A stretch of 37,414 nucleotides of DNA from a virus (IMGVR_UViG_3300029319_006113:1-37414), one strand, 5' to 3'; counted from the first letter of the stretch, positions 25,501 to 32,931 are shown. Notes: a model not told the origin generated them from the sequence alone. Numbers and translations are program-made.

Positions 25501-28500
25501 GATTACGCGATAAATACGCTCGACGACTTTTATCGAAATGAGATTCTGCTCGACCCCGAAGCCTCTGTGCTTGGGAAGTCCGCAGATGACCTTAAGCTAG
25601 TCGCAGACGGAATGCAGCTTTCTCCGTCTCAGCGGGAACTGATTGATGGTGCAATAGATATGTACCAACAGACTTCTGTTGCCCTTGAGCAAGCTCAAAA
25701 GGGAACTCAGAAAAGACGCATAAAGAAGAAGATAGAGAAGCGGAAGTTGAAACAAAAGACTGCCGCTGGAGAGGTTGCTCGCGGTGAACTTAAAGAAGGA
25801 GCAGCAGAAACTACTTCGTACATTCAAGATGAACTGATTGGAGAGGCAAAGAAAGAACTTAGCCTGGTTCGGAAAGAGATTGTTGATGCCTTAGAATCTT
25901 TGGCAAAGCGCCAAGAAAGCCTGAAAGGAATTAAGGCATCTCGCGCTGTCAGGGAGAAGGCTCTTGAGGATGTGCTTATTGCGAAGCGAACTGGCGGGAA
26001 TGGATCGCTTGGTGAGATGGGCAAGATGATTGAGGCTGGGGTTGCGCCAAAAGCAATTCCCGCGAAACACATTGCATTGGCTCAGGCGATGCGAATTGCC
26101 GACAATGTTTCAGACCCTCACACCCGAGGCCTAGTTGAGGCGGCGTTTGAGCAGAATGGACTGAGCATTGCGGATGCGGAAGGTCTTGGCCCAAATGTGG
26201 TTGGCTATTTAAATCATGTTGCGGACAACTACATGGATGTCTCTAATATCAAAGACGCCATTGCGGTGTATTCGGTGTCGCCGCTCAACATGGTGGACGA
26301 CGTAAAGATTGTAGAGATTAGAAACAATGCCAAAAGAGCCACTGAAACAAAGCTTGATATAGATGCAGCTCTTGCTAACGAGAATCTGGGGGATGGCGCT
26401 AAGTCTTTACTAACGAAATACAGGGCTCTTAAGGATGCTGGAGAGCCAATTTCAAACAGTATGCAGCAAGCGGTCAATGACATGACAATGACTGTGGCGT
26501 CAGACTTGCGAACTGAAATGTTTCGTGCATCGGCGGCGGCCATTGAAGAGGGCTTGCTTACTCCTCAAACAGCTTTCTTGAGAATTGCGAATTACTTCCC
26601 AGACCTGTACGCCCAATACGAAAACTTCTTGTCGGCCAATCTGTCTGATGCCGCGCTTGAATTGCCAGACTTTAACCCCTTGAAAGAAGTGAAAGGAATG
26701 CAGCAGTACAAGCTGCATGGAAACAATTTCAAGAAGTCCAATTACAAACACTTGCCTTTAGAAGATCGGCGCGAGATGGGTCTGATTACGGATCCGGCGG
26801 CCACGTTTGTGCTGGGCGCAAGTCGAATTTACAACGATATTCTTACAGCTAAAATGTATCGGGAATTAAAGGGGGCTAAGTTCTCTGACAGCCCTTCCGT
26901 CCCAGAGGGGTTGCGCGGCAAATCATTTGCAATGGACCCTGACGACATTGAATGGCAGCGACTGGGCGACTCTGAAAAGAAATTGTTTCGTCAAATCCCG
27001 CACAAGAAAACAGAAAAGCGTCTGACTAGGTATGGCGAACTGTCGGGAATGTACGTGCCAGAGTCATTGTACGATGATGTTGTGAACACGGCAGAGACAA
27101 GTAATTGGGCATGGCGAGCGCACAACAAGTTCCTTAGCACATGGAAGCTTGGAAACACTGCGTACAATCCGGTAACGCAACTCAGAAACCACGTATCAAA
27201 CTGGTTCATGGCGGACATGAACAACATGCTGTACGGACCTGGGTCAAAGACATCAGGCCGGTTGCTTAAAGAGGGGGACATTGCTCGTCAAGCATGGACC
27301 CACCAGGGAGAACTTGTCGAAGAGGCGATTGCCGCTGGCTTGTTTGGCGGGGACCTTATTTCAGTAGAGGTCAATGGGGCGCTTGGGAAACGAACGCCGC
27401 TCCCTAAAGACCTTCAAAAGGTGTTGAAGCGGGGCGTGGCGAACGGCGATCATGGTCTTGAGCGAGCATTCAACGTGACAGATTCTTTTGTAAACGCCGC
27501 AAAAACCGGTAAGGCAACGCTCGAAATGGCGCAAAAGAATTACCAGTTTGGGGACGAGTTCTACAAGCTGTTGCGATATGGGCAGATTCGTTCGCTGCAA
27601 AAGCAGTTTTTAAAAACTGGAACCCTTACAAATGAAATGAAGGCCGCGTTTGGAGGCGCTGTAGAAGCAATAGATTTGCTTGGCATAGCCGACCCAGTTC
27701 TTGCAAAAAAAGCTGCCGTTAGCCGCGTTTTTAACGATGGGTTTGTGGATTACTCACGAACTTCAAAAGCTGTCAACTGGTTGCGAAAGGGGTGGGCTCC
27801 TTTCATTACATTCACGGCAGAAATGCTCCCAAAGTTTGCGGCGAAGCAAGCCTTGAATCCATTTAAAGCCATGTTTTACAGGGAGGCGTTTCGAAACCTG
27901 AACGAATACAGCCACCTTATTGATGGAGAGCCAACTCTTGCAGACCTTGAAGATGTCGAGTCCAAAAGGCTGATGATGCCGACATACAGCCGGATGGGAG
28001 GAAGGTATGTGGGAGTGCGAAACATTCCTTATGCAGACGGGGATGTTCCGATGCACGCATTTATGGACGTCTCCCTGTGGACTCCAATGGGGAACCTGTT
28101 GACTCCGACAGACGACACGCGAGGAAGTGGAATATTTGATGCAATACCAGACTTTTTGACACTAAGCCACCCTCTTGCCGACGTAATAGGAAGGGTTGTT
28201 TACAATAGATCAGATTATCAGAGCACAAGCGGAACCTTGTATCCGACCGGGTCAGGGGCGGATTGGACGGACAAAGCCGTTCCCGCACTGCAAATGGCAA
28301 GACGCAAGCTGCTTCCTCCAATGATTGGAGGTCGGTCTTTAGACAAAATGTATTCAGGCATCACAGGCGAGCCATACGGAGCTCGCGGCAAAGTCTACAC
28401 TCCTGGCTCGGCGCTGTTTGATATTTTTGGAGGGCGAACCACGAATGTCCCCGTTGACTCTGACATTACTGATGGGATGGATTATCAAATGCGTCTGAAT

Positions 28501-28716
28501 GAAACGGTTCTTTCTCCCTCGGATATAATAAACAGGGCTTTCAATGAGCTTGTTTGGCAGCAAGAACTAGAAGACCGAAACGAAAAGACAGAAAGGTATT
28601 ACGAGGAAAAGCAAGAAAGGGCTCTGCGTAGCGCAAAAGAATACGCAATAAGGTCGGCTCGAATTAGAAATCTTTTGCGACAAATAGAGCAAATCAAAGA
28701 CAAGGTTTTTGAATGA
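22504..28716 (+). CDS. giant internal virion protein (2070 aa), likely DNA-ejection
   Basis: The 2070-residue product is the largest gene here. The N-terminal 100 residues are Pro/Glu/Ala-rich. Two Gly/Ala hydrophobic stretches lie at about 480-505 and 520-540 and could cross a membrane. Long charged helices cover about 560-1400. About residues 1540-1566 read HNKFLSTWKLGNTAYNPV, then TQLRNHVSNW, a TWK-x-NP-x-RN pattern I have seen in very large phage proteins and polyvalent injected proteins. I found no polymerase motif (no HDS/HDA, no GDTD) and no obvious peptidoglycan-hydrolase signature. Size and position fit a T7 gp16-like core or ejection protein. It overlaps the endolysin by 4 nt. Confidence 0.62.
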   Translation: MAISVASQKNVLTTLEEEASEADLKYIKDNGYEYDPATREVYQDVALEPAPSPEPVEALQDDAPDLQQQASALPDAGDVAEPLDAPVEAAPSPDIESAAPEAASGFFDKSMSASKAYAAGIDPVEVSRRFDEGMLYNPAMNSFVPQKYAGLDESDVLAFEQGYSPDEIVENKAQGTVYGEGWGMYVSPEFATLNKSQVEELRRLEDKRIDSQTMKQLMFLSEAGIDLDAADDAYFEKWKQEWEGVEVNESNLREAIKRSELAADAYRVKLDAYVKEQKDIPYYARPYKALLGETTLTGDPEGIPDTEPGQYMQRLAKGELAQRYLVNTFKKALDEGVFSGGTMDFSAVKKLPGWENADDAARKYVVSQIQGAQLEGLEKDVADQELSEILAGATGMPVNVAKQMMEIGGFFAVGAKEVLYDLGASGVNMAAGFVEDLATHEEEPDVFGPSYMPSPKTQRQSALAKATNEGLDELGDIWRGAVAVGAGSVVAVGEMSEVAIGMAKFEEEAYKRFLNFVIERPVDAAGLAAGGVGIARAATGRAVINASQQAAKSSAAYNSAKSARMAAGDVVQPNRPSVRPASIESMVEDAAKTAGMETGTFIVGKEGFPVPAPKSLTDYFKKGIEPDALRKSLAEAAEEGRTLPVGDSQLLELHLKKTADEVKVAALRAKYDVQTALQKTMDPVGAFMVAGATALKRLNPAALRSLQRRDTLMDEVKIVTPEGETSLLDVVSKRNSALAEKLRDIQRDGGKVPVELLREVDDLLRLSPEMAAADAWILLPDGKEAKMDFAPREPDLQTVFGKPLTEAQKQGLLNQPKVIEEQIRKSARQTSADLNRMIRDRSTAGKKLGLIEGEAEHFFALLDFADNLKSIRDLPETFEAMKKSERNALAKSFSTRRANQAKRDTARQKMESLLQKRKGLSDKDALILEEVLVELSTINREWGSRRGRGMMNVAFKDFDAAKASVEGLLAKLDDSDSAKIVQDKARQILEADANILDIDDYAINTLDDFYRNEILLDPEASVLGKSADDLKLVADGMQLSPSQRELIDGAIDMYQQTSVALEQAQKGTQKRRIKKKIEKRKLKQKTAAGEVARGELKEGAAETTSYIQDELIGEAKKELSLVRKEIVDALESLAKRQESLKGIKASRAVREKALEDVLIAKRTGGNGSLGEMGKMIEAGVAPKAIPAKHIALAQAMRIADNVSDPHTRGLVEAAFEQNGLSIADAEGLGPNVVGYLNHVADNYMDVSNIKDAIAVYSVSPLNMVDDVKIVEIRNNAKRATETKLDIDAALANENLGDGAKSLLTKYRALKDAGEPISNSMQQAVNDMTMTVASDLRTEMFRASAAAIEEGLLTPQTAFLRIANYFPDLYAQYENFLSANLSDAALELPDFNPLKEVKGMQQYKLHGNNFKKSNYKHLPLEDRREMGLITDPAATFVLGASRIYNDILTAKMYRELKGAKFSDSPSVPEGLRGKSFAMDPDDIEWQRLGDSEKKLFRQIPHKKTEKRLTRYGELSGMYVPESLYDDVVNTAETSNWAWRAHNKFLSTWKLGNTAYNPVTQLRNHVSNWFMADMNNMLYGPGSKTSGRLLKEGDIARQAWTHQGELVEEAIAAGLFGGDLISVEVNGALGKRTPLPKDLQKVLKRGVANGDHGLERAFNVTDSFVNAAKTGKATLEMAQKNYQFGDEFYKLLRYGQIRSLQKQFLKTGTLTNEMKAAFGGAVEAIDLLGIADPVLAKKAAVSRVFNDGFVDYSRTSKAVNWLRKGWAPFITFTAEMLPKFAAKQALNPFKAMFYREAFRNLNEYSHLIDGEPTLADLEDVESKRLMMPTYSRMGGRYVGVRNIPYADGDVPMHAFMDVSLWTPMGNLLTPTDDTRGSGIFDAIPDFLTLSHPLADVIGRVVYNRSDYQSTSGTLYPTGSGADWTDKAVPALQMARRKLLPPMIGGRSLDKMYSGITGEPYGARGKVYTPGSALFDIFGGRTTNVPVDSDITDGMDYQMRLNETVLSPSDIINRAFNELVWQQELEDRNEKTERYYEEKQERALRSAKEYAIRSARIRNLLRQIEQIKDKVFE

Positions 28717-29546
28717 AAAACTACACGCTAAGAAAAGGCGACAAAGGCCAAGAGGTCGAACGCCTACAGTCAAAGATTGATACAGACATAGATGGCTCGT
28801 TTGGCCCTGCAACGGAAGCAGCCGTCCGAAAGTACCAAGAGGCCACCGGGCTGGTCGTAGACGGCATTGCTGGTACGAATACGCTTACTCACATGGGCAT
28901 CCCGGTCATTGCTGGGATCGATGTGTCGAAGTGGCAGGGCGAAGTGGACTGGGACATGGTTGCCATGGACAACGTTAAGTTCGCATACATCAAGGCAACC
29001 GAAGGTCAAACGTATGTGTCTAAGACATTCTCCGACCAGATGGAAGGCGCTAGAGAGGCTGGCCTTGTTGTTGGGGCATACCATTTCTCCAGGCCGGACA
29101 CTCAAGAGGGAATGGGAGACGCCATCCGAGAAGCCGAGCACTTCCTCAAGACATACGACCCGAGATGCGGTGACCTTATCCCATGCCTAGACCTAGAGGC
29201 TGGAGTAAAGACTGACGATGGGTACAACGTGGACTGGGCATTGACCTGGCTCTCTCACATTGAGAAGCAGACAAGCATCAAGCCCATGATTTACACAGCG
29301 AATTGGTATCTCAACGGGTATGTGCGTCGAGCCCAGGACGGAGAGGCGATTGATGCCCTCGGTTCATATCCTTTGTGGTGGGCTGAGTATCGAGACTCCG
29401 ACACAACAAACCCATCTAAAGACATGACCCCTTTCGAGAAGTGGGACATCTGGCAGTGGACTGGTTCTGGAAACACTCTGGGAGTGAAGGGTCGATGCGA
29501 TAAGAACTGGATGGCTGGTGGGAAACTCTGTAGCCTGACTATCTAA
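28713..29546 (+). CDS. endolysin: peptidoglycan-binding domain plus GH25 muramidase
   Basis: This 277-residue protein cuts the glycan chain of peptidoglycan at lysis. The N-terminus (about 5-58) is a PG_binding_1-like repeat: LRKGDKGQEVERLQ, DGSFGPATEAAVRKYQ, TGLVVDGIAGTNTL. From residue 66 a GH25 domain follows, with GIDVSKWQG (Asp70), AYIKATEG, GAYHFSR and CLDLE (Asp160 and Glu162, the catalytic pair). WQWTGSG near the C-terminus is the usual closing strand. No signal peptide is seen, so export needs a holin. The ATG overlaps the giant gene's stop (ATGA), and the stop interlocks with that of the convergent gene. Confidence 0.92.
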   Translation: MKNYTLRKGDKGQEVERLQSKIDTDIDGSFGPATEAAVRKYQEATGLVVDGIAGTNTLTHMGIPVIAGIDVSKWQGEVDWDMVAMDNVKFAYIKATEGQTYVSKTFSDQMEGAREAGLVVGAYHFSRPDTQEGMGDAIREAEHFLKTYDPRCGDLIPCLDLEAGVKTDDGYNVDWALTWLSHIEKQTSIKPMIYTANWYLNGYVRRAQDGEAIDALGSYPLWWAEYRDSDTTNPSKDMTPFEKWDIWQWTGSGNTLGVKGRCDKNWMAGGKLCSLTI

Positions 29547-29998
29547 GCCGAGGCGACGTAGACTTCAATGTCAACGGTAGCCGTGTCCGCACTGGCTTCA
29601 ATCGAATCAATCTCAGACCAAGACGCTGGTGCCGCTGCGGTAGAATTGCTTAGGTAGTAGCCAGGACTCAACTGGAATGTCTGTCCAGCCTGGAGCCGCA
29701 CAGCCATCTTGGCTCCCGCAGCATTCACCAGGCGAATGGCAACATAGTTGGAATTATCGAGATTCGTTATCCGAAGATACTTCACGTCTGACCGGGTCCA
29801 CTCTCCACCACGGGGCGAACGTGAGCCCATAGTCCCAACCGTAGTGTAGTCTCCGGTCGCAACCGTGTAGATTCGACGTGAGATTTCGCCAACACTTGCA
29901 ATCGAAAGCACGTTAGACGTGTTTGCTGCGGCTCCGTTGAGAGTAATCGCCTCTGTAAGCGTGACCGTTAAGGTAGCCGGGGTGACTGTACTTGCCAT
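29543..29998 (-). CDS. small beta-rich, virion-like protein
   Basis: This 151-residue protein on the minus strand has Shine-Dalgarno GGAGG. It is Ala/Thr/Ser-rich and beta-rich (TVTLTEAITLNGAAANTSNVLSI, VKYLRITNLDNSNYVAIRLV, FQLSPGYYLS). Proteins of this style occur in phage virions as small tail or fibre-tip subunits. It ends 29543, so its stop overlaps the endolysin stop on the other strand. If it is structural, its reverse orientation relative to the virion block is unusual. It could instead be a host-directed protein. Confidence 0.55.
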   Translation of the reverse strand: MASTVTPATLTVTLTEAITLNGAAANTSNVLSIASVGEISRRIYTVATGDYTTVGTMGSRSPRGGEWTRSDVKYLRITNLDNSNYVAIRLVNAAGAKMAVRLQAGQTFQLSPGYYLSNSTAAAPASWSEIDSIEASADTATVDIEVYVASA

Positions 29999-30001
29999 GA
30001 C

Positions 30002-30244
30002 TTATCCTCCAAGGACTGTTAGGGCTGCTTTGATGGCTTCAGTTCCACCGGCTCCGATGCATGCACCGAGCGCCGCCCAGGTTATCTTCATCAGCCGCTC
30101 GTTGGCGTGGACATCTGAATTAACAGAAGCCTTGACCTCACTGAGCTCTGACTTGATTTCTGACATTGAGTCTTGAAGGCCTTCCACTTTGGCTTCGAGG
30201 GCGCTTACAGATTGTACCAGCTTTAGAATCACTTCTTCGTTCAC
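30002..30244 (-). CDS. holin-like protein: coiled coil plus C-terminal hydrophobic helix
   Basis: This 80-residue protein has a heptad-type amphipathic coil at about 3-48 (EEVILKLVQSVSALEAKVEGLQDSMSEIKSELSEVKASV) followed by a hydrophobic, Gly/Ala-rich helix at about 55-80 (MKITWAALGACIGAGGTEAIKAALTVLGG). This resembles XhlA-type lysis proteins. I chose GTG 30244 because GGAGG (30250-30254) lies 5 nt before it; TTG 30271 would add 9 residues without a ribosome site. It is adjacent to the endolysin but on the other strand, separated from it by one gene. The holin role is inferred. Confidence 0.5.
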   Translation of the reverse strand: MNEEVILKLVQSVSALEAKVEGLQDSMSEIKSELSEVKASVNSDVHANERLMKITWAALGACIGAGGTEAIKAALTVLGG

Positions 30245-30298
30245 CTTGGCCTCCAATAGGTTCACTTGCAATGTATCATGAGTCGAGCATCTTCGTTT

Positions 30299-30336
30299 AA
30301 AAAAAAACGCCCCGTGGGAGCGACCCAGAGGCGTTT
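30299..30336 (-). terminator. intrinsic terminator of the leftward gene array
   Basis: Read leftward, AAACGCC (written here on plus, 30305-30311) pairs with GGCGTTT (30330-30336) around an inner GGG/CCC stem, and is followed by a run of 9 T (plus 30299-30307). It lies just downstream of the ribbon-helix-helix gene and would stop leftward transcripts before the holin-like gene. The 54 nt between it and 30245 would therefore hold any separate promoter; I see only a weak TGATACATT-like -10. Confidence 0.82.
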
Positions 30337-30386
30337 AAAAGAAGGACCAAGGCGGGAGACTTGGACACTTGAAATGCTACTCCAAC

Positions 30387-30977
30387 CTATTCATCGCTTG
30401 CAACCTCTTTTTTGAGTTTCTTGACGTGACGTATAGTACGGTTGATGACAGCCTGCTTGCTCTTGGCCTTCTTGTACTTGTGAAAGGTCACCTTGCACCC
30501 CTCTTCGCTCTCCTCCGAAGGGTCTTGGTATGCTGCTTCCATTGTCATCTCGATGGCATTTTTGAGTATCTCTTGGAGGAGATGGGTTCGAGGAACCTTC
30601 ATCGCCCTTGCCATCGAAATGAATGCATCGTGACTTCTCTTGGGCAGGTAGATGGTCGTAGGCTTCCAAGACTCCTGTCCATAAAGCTTCGCATCGCGGT
30701 CGTTTGTGACCCTGCGAATATCATGTGCAGGAGTCCTGAATGCCTTTGCAGCAGCCTGCTCGGCAATGTCCTTCCCATTGAATAATGCCCTCGCCTGAAG
30801 AGCTCGTATGTGGTGAGGAAGATTGTTCAGGACAGCCGTGATGACCGGCAGGATGTCTGGAGGGGGGATTGCATCCCCCGCAATCCAGTCCTTTACCATC
30901 TCCACCGGAGCATTGTACCCCTCCTGTTCAAGCACCTTGGATACAACGTACTCTGGCTCTAGGTTGATTCGCTTCAT
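30387..30977 (-). CDS. ribbon-helix-helix-type DNA-binding protein (putative)
   Basis: The product has 196 residues. About residues 105-143 read PTTIYLPKRSHDAFISMARAMKVPRTHLLQEILKN, the strand-helix-helix layout of CopG/Arc-type domains (T-x-I-x-L then two helices). The first 95 residues are helical and may be a separate domain; the Lys-rich C-terminus (KKAKSKQAVINRTIRHVKKLKKE) is suited to nucleic-acid contact. ATG 30977 overlaps the previous gene's stop (ATGA), preferred to TTG 30989. It is the last gene of the leftward array before the terminator. Confidence 0.55.
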   Translation of the reverse strand: MKRINLEPEYVVSKVLEQEGYNAPVEMVKDWIAGDAIPPPDILPVITAVLNNLPHHIRALQARALFNGKDIAEQAAAKAFRTPAHDIRRVTNDRDAKLYGQESWKPTTIYLPKRSHDAFISMARAMKVPRTHLLQEILKNAIEMTMEAAYQDPSEESEEGCKVTFHKYKKAKSKQAVINRTIRHVKKLKKEVASDE

Positions 30978-31156
30978 CGCATCACCCAATTCGCTTGGCC
31001 AATCACCACATCTTCAGCGAAATTCTTGGCTCCCTTTTCCGAGATGCCATCCTTCCTTGCCGATGCAAATGCCTGGTCGTAAATGCGCTTCCCCTCGCTC
31101 TCACCAAGGTCCCGCATTGCTCTCTCAAACTCTGAATTGCCTTCTGACTGGTTCAT
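30974..31156 (-). CDS. small hypothetical protein (60 aa)
   Basis: The product has 60 residues and is helical and charged (SEFERAMRDLGESEGKRIYDQAFASARKDGISEKGAKNFAEDVV). I placed the start at ATG 31156 because AGGGAGGAGAATA precedes it and its neighbours overlap by 1 nt upstream (TAATG) and 4 nt downstream (ATGA). A longer frame from 31282 would re-read the zinc-ribbon gene. No family is recognised. Confidence 0.55.
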   Translation of the reverse strand: MNQSEGNSEFERAMRDLGESEGKRIYDQAFASARKDGISEKGAKNFAEDVVIGQANWVMR

Positions 31157-31335
31157 TATTCTCCTCCCTTGCCGGTCTTCGGTCGATGAATGTACTCTCT
31201 GCATCGCTGACACATGATTGCATCCCACCCAGAGAACCATACTGCCATGGTGTATTCGCATCCTCCGCACTGCACCAAGCACCGGTAGCGATTGGTTTCC
31301 TTGTCCAGATGCTTATGTAAAAACTTACCCCTCAT
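31156..31335 (-). CDS. zinc-ribbon miniprotein (59 aa)
   Basis: This 59-residue protein has four cysteines of zinc-ribbon spacing: CGGC (about 23-26) and CQRC (about 42-45), plus a further Cys at 19. AAGGAGAAGGAC precedes the ATG, and the stop overlaps the next start (TAATG). The surrounding residues (EYTMAVWFSGWDAIM) fit a small beta knuckle. Such proteins may bind nucleic acid or host RNA polymerase, but nothing here identifies the target. Confidence 0.55.
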   Translation of the reverse strand: MRGKFLHKHLDKETNRYRCLVQCGGCEYTMAVWFSGWDAIMCQRCREYIHRPKTGKGGE

Positions 31336-31350
31336 GTCCTTCTCCTTCTT

Positions 31351-31608
31351 TTAAAGACCTAAGTCTGCGTTGAAAAAAATCTTGCACACCACTTCCCGAT
31401 CCGACTGTAGAGTCCTTTGAAGTGCTCGACTTATGGGTTTGTCAGACCGCTGCTCCGCTCGGTCGATGGTTGAAACGTGGAAGTCTATTGCGACGGCTAG
31501 CTGTGACCGGGTCAAGCCCTTGGCCATCCGCCACTTCTTCAGTTCCTTACCAGTGATTCTCCCAGAGCCCTGCTCTCGGTGCTCTTTCATCCATGCTGGC
31601 ATTTCCAT
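31351..31608 (-). CDS. XRE/Cro-type helix-turn-helix regulator
   Basis: The product has 85 residues. About residues 19-68 read TGKELKKWRMAKGLTRSQLAVAIDFHVSTIDRAEQR, the typical XRE helix-turn-helix, with GLTRSQLAVAI and STIDRAEQ as helices 2 and 3. AAGGAGGGCGTA precedes the ATG. The last 15 residues are hydrophobic. It probably regulates one arm of the genome; a binding site could be sought in the inverted repeats at 1-15 or 37279-37322. Confidence 0.75.
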   Translation of the reverse strand: MEMPAWMKEHREQGSGRITGKELKKWRMAKGLTRSQLAVAIDFHVSTIDRAEQRSDKPISRALQRTLQSDREVVCKIFFNADLGL

Positions 31609-31619
31609 TACGCCCTCCT

Positions 31620-31973
31620 TTAGTGAACAAGCCGTGGCTTGATGGCTGTGAAGTCCCTCCAGATGCGACGTAGTTCGTCGCGGTCCTTGGTTGTCTCCGG
31701 CTCGAAATTGATGATAGGGGAATCGGATTCTTTGGGCTTAACGACGATGGCTACCCTGCCGTTGCTCTCCCCTTCGCCATACGCCACCTCTATGACCTCC
31801 CCCCATGGCGCATTAGCCCTAGTGATTTGATACTTGACGCCATTCTCTTCGATGGCAGTGATGCCGACCTTGCCCACCTCGGATTCCATCAGACCCAGCA
31901 GTCCACTCAGCATTCCAAGTTTCCACTCGGCTAGGCTCGAAAAACTAATCCTAATCTCCACGCTCTCTTTCAT
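31620..31973 (-). CDS. hypothetical protein (117 aa)
   Basis: The product has 117 residues and a clean ribosome site (GAGGAGGAC). The first 45 residues resemble an amphipathic helix-strand unit (VEIRISFSSLAEWKLGMLSGLLGLMESE). The middle is beta-like (VKYQITRANAPWGEVIEVAYGEG), and the end is charged (TTKDRDELRRIWRDFTAIKPRLVH). It overlaps the upstream gene by ATGA and is not assignable to a family. Confidence 0.5.
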   Translation of the reverse strand: MKESVEIRISFSSLAEWKLGMLSGLLGLMESEVGKVGITAIEENGVKYQITRANAPWGEVIEVAYGEGESNGRVAIVVKPKESDSPIINFEPETTKDRDELRRIWRDFTAIKPRLVH

Positions 31974-32182
31974 GTCGTCCTCCTCGTAGAAAGGGTCACA
32001 AGCAATTCATGAACCTCTCCAAGTAAATAACCATCCTCGTCCAGGGCCTCCACACTGAGCCCTATGACTTCATGCCCTGCCGCCACCTTGAGGTCCTCAC
32101 AGGCCTTCCTCAAGAGGGCTAGCAGGTCCTCTACGCTCACGGTGACCTCGGCCACCTGTCTCTCTACCAGCTTGGTCTTCAT
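31970..32182 (-). CDS. hypothetical protein (70 aa)
   Basis: The product has 70 residues and starts after AGGTGAGGTGAC. It reads as one helix (VSVEDLLALLRKACEDLKVAAGHEVIG) then two strands (LSVEALDEDGYLLGEVHELLVTLS). Its stop overlaps the next start (ATGA). No family recognised; its neighbours are of the same small, acidic type. Confidence 0.5.
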   Translation of the reverse strand: MKTKLVERQVAEVTVSVEDLLALLRKACEDLKVAAGHEVIGLSVEALDEDGYLLGEVHELLVTLSTRRTT

Positions 32183-32183
32183 G

Positions 32184-32234
32184 TCACCTCACCTGCCAAT
32201 CGCTTGGGTCTGTGGATTCGTACCAATCGTCCAT
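32184..32234 (-). CDS. possible 16-residue leader or mini-peptide
   Basis: A 16-codon frame starts on the stop of the upstream gene (TGATG) and ends 1 nt before the next ATG. It is Asp/Trp-rich and contains DDWYESTDPSDW. It has no separate Shine-Dalgarno site; translation would depend on coupling. It may simply keep ribosomes moving through the junction. Confidence 0.25.
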   Translation of the reverse strand: MDDWYESTDPSDWQVR

Positions 32235-32497
32235 CACATGTCTCCTTCGTAGTACTGCTTCCACATGTCCGCTTCGATGGCTTCCACAAACTCGTCACCG
32301 AGGTGTGACCTGTCCAGTTTTGGACCGTACACACGTTTTCCTCCAGCAGAGACGTGACTCAAAAACCGAACGTAGGCTAGGCTGACCTGGAGTAGCTCTG
32401 AATGGATGTCGTTGTATAGCAAGTCCATCCACGCATCTATCTCCATATAGGTGTCTCCAACCTTCATCTCAACGTGTGTTAGGTATAGCCCTTCCAT
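32234..32497 (-). CDS. hypothetical protein (87 aa)
   Basis: The product has 87 residues and a strong ribosome site (GTAGGAGGGAGG). It has an N-terminal strand-rich part (LYLTHVEMKVGDTYMEIDAWMD) and a helical end (HLGDEFVEAIEADMWKQYYEGD). The acidic C-terminus would fit a protein-mimic role, but nothing specific is seen. The stop overlaps a mini-frame at 32234. Confidence 0.5.
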   Translation of the reverse strand: MEGLYLTHVEMKVGDTYMEIDAWMDLLYNDIHSELLQVSLAYVRFLSHVSAGGKRVYGPKLDRSHLGDEFVEAIEADMWKQYYEGDM

Positions 32498-32506
32498 GCC
32501 TCCCTC

Positions 32507-32593
32507 CTACAGCGCTAGGGCGGCGACTGTGGCCGCGTACCAGCAAAGTGTTAAAAGTGTCACTTGTACGATATAATCTAGAACATCCCGCAT
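32507..32593 (-). CDS. 28-residue single-span membrane peptide
   Basis: A 28-codon frame is preceded by GGGAGAAGGAC, the same leader used by the zinc-ribbon gene. After MRDVLDYI comes an uninterrupted hydrophobic run of about 20 residues (VQVTLLTLCWYAATVAALAL), long enough to cross a membrane once. The stop lies in the ribosome site of the next gene. It may be a tiny membrane regulator or host-envelope effector; it is not assigned. Confidence 0.45.
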   Translation of the reverse strand: MRDVLDYIVQVTLLTLCWYAATVAALAL

Positions 32594-32662
32594 GTCCTTC
32601 TCCCTATCTAGTTGTTGTTTAAGTTAAATACCATAGGCACTATAGCTAGTCAAAACATTTGG

Positions 32663-32878
32663 CTAAGACACCTCCTTTTTGTCCATGAGCTCCCCGGCCC
32701 TCCTAATCATTGCGCGAAGTCTCTCGTTCTCAGCCTTCACTTCTTCGTAGTCCTTTTTCAGCTTGGCGTAGGCCATGTCACGCCACCGAATAGTGTCTTT
32801 TGCTTTTCTCTCAGCCCCCTCCACCTCTTTCCGTGAGATAGCCCAAGCCAGGCACTGTATTTGCTCGTTTATACACAT
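32663..32878 (-). CDS. coiled-coil hypothetical protein (71 aa)
   Basis: The product has 71 residues and is nearly all helix with heptads (AKDTIRWRDMAYAKLKKDYEEVKAENERLRAMIRRAGELMDKKE). It has GGAGGG 8 nt before the ATG. It could oligomerise or act as a leucine-zipper-like partner. No DNA-binding basic region is obvious. The 69 nt on its left, to 32593, contain no gene. Confidence 0.5.
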   Translation of the reverse strand: MCINEQIQCLAWAISRKEVEGAERKAKDTIRWRDMAYAKLKKDYEEVKAENERLRAMIRRAGELMDKKEVS

Positions 32879-32931
32879 TACTTAGCCCTCCGTTTCCGTT
32901 GGAACAATTCTCAAAACGATTTGAAAAAAGT

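Noticed and set aside
22504-28716. Virion-packaged RNA polymerase of the N4 type
   Set aside because: The size suggested it, but none of the T7-like polymerase motifs could be found by eye and no other N4 gene is present.
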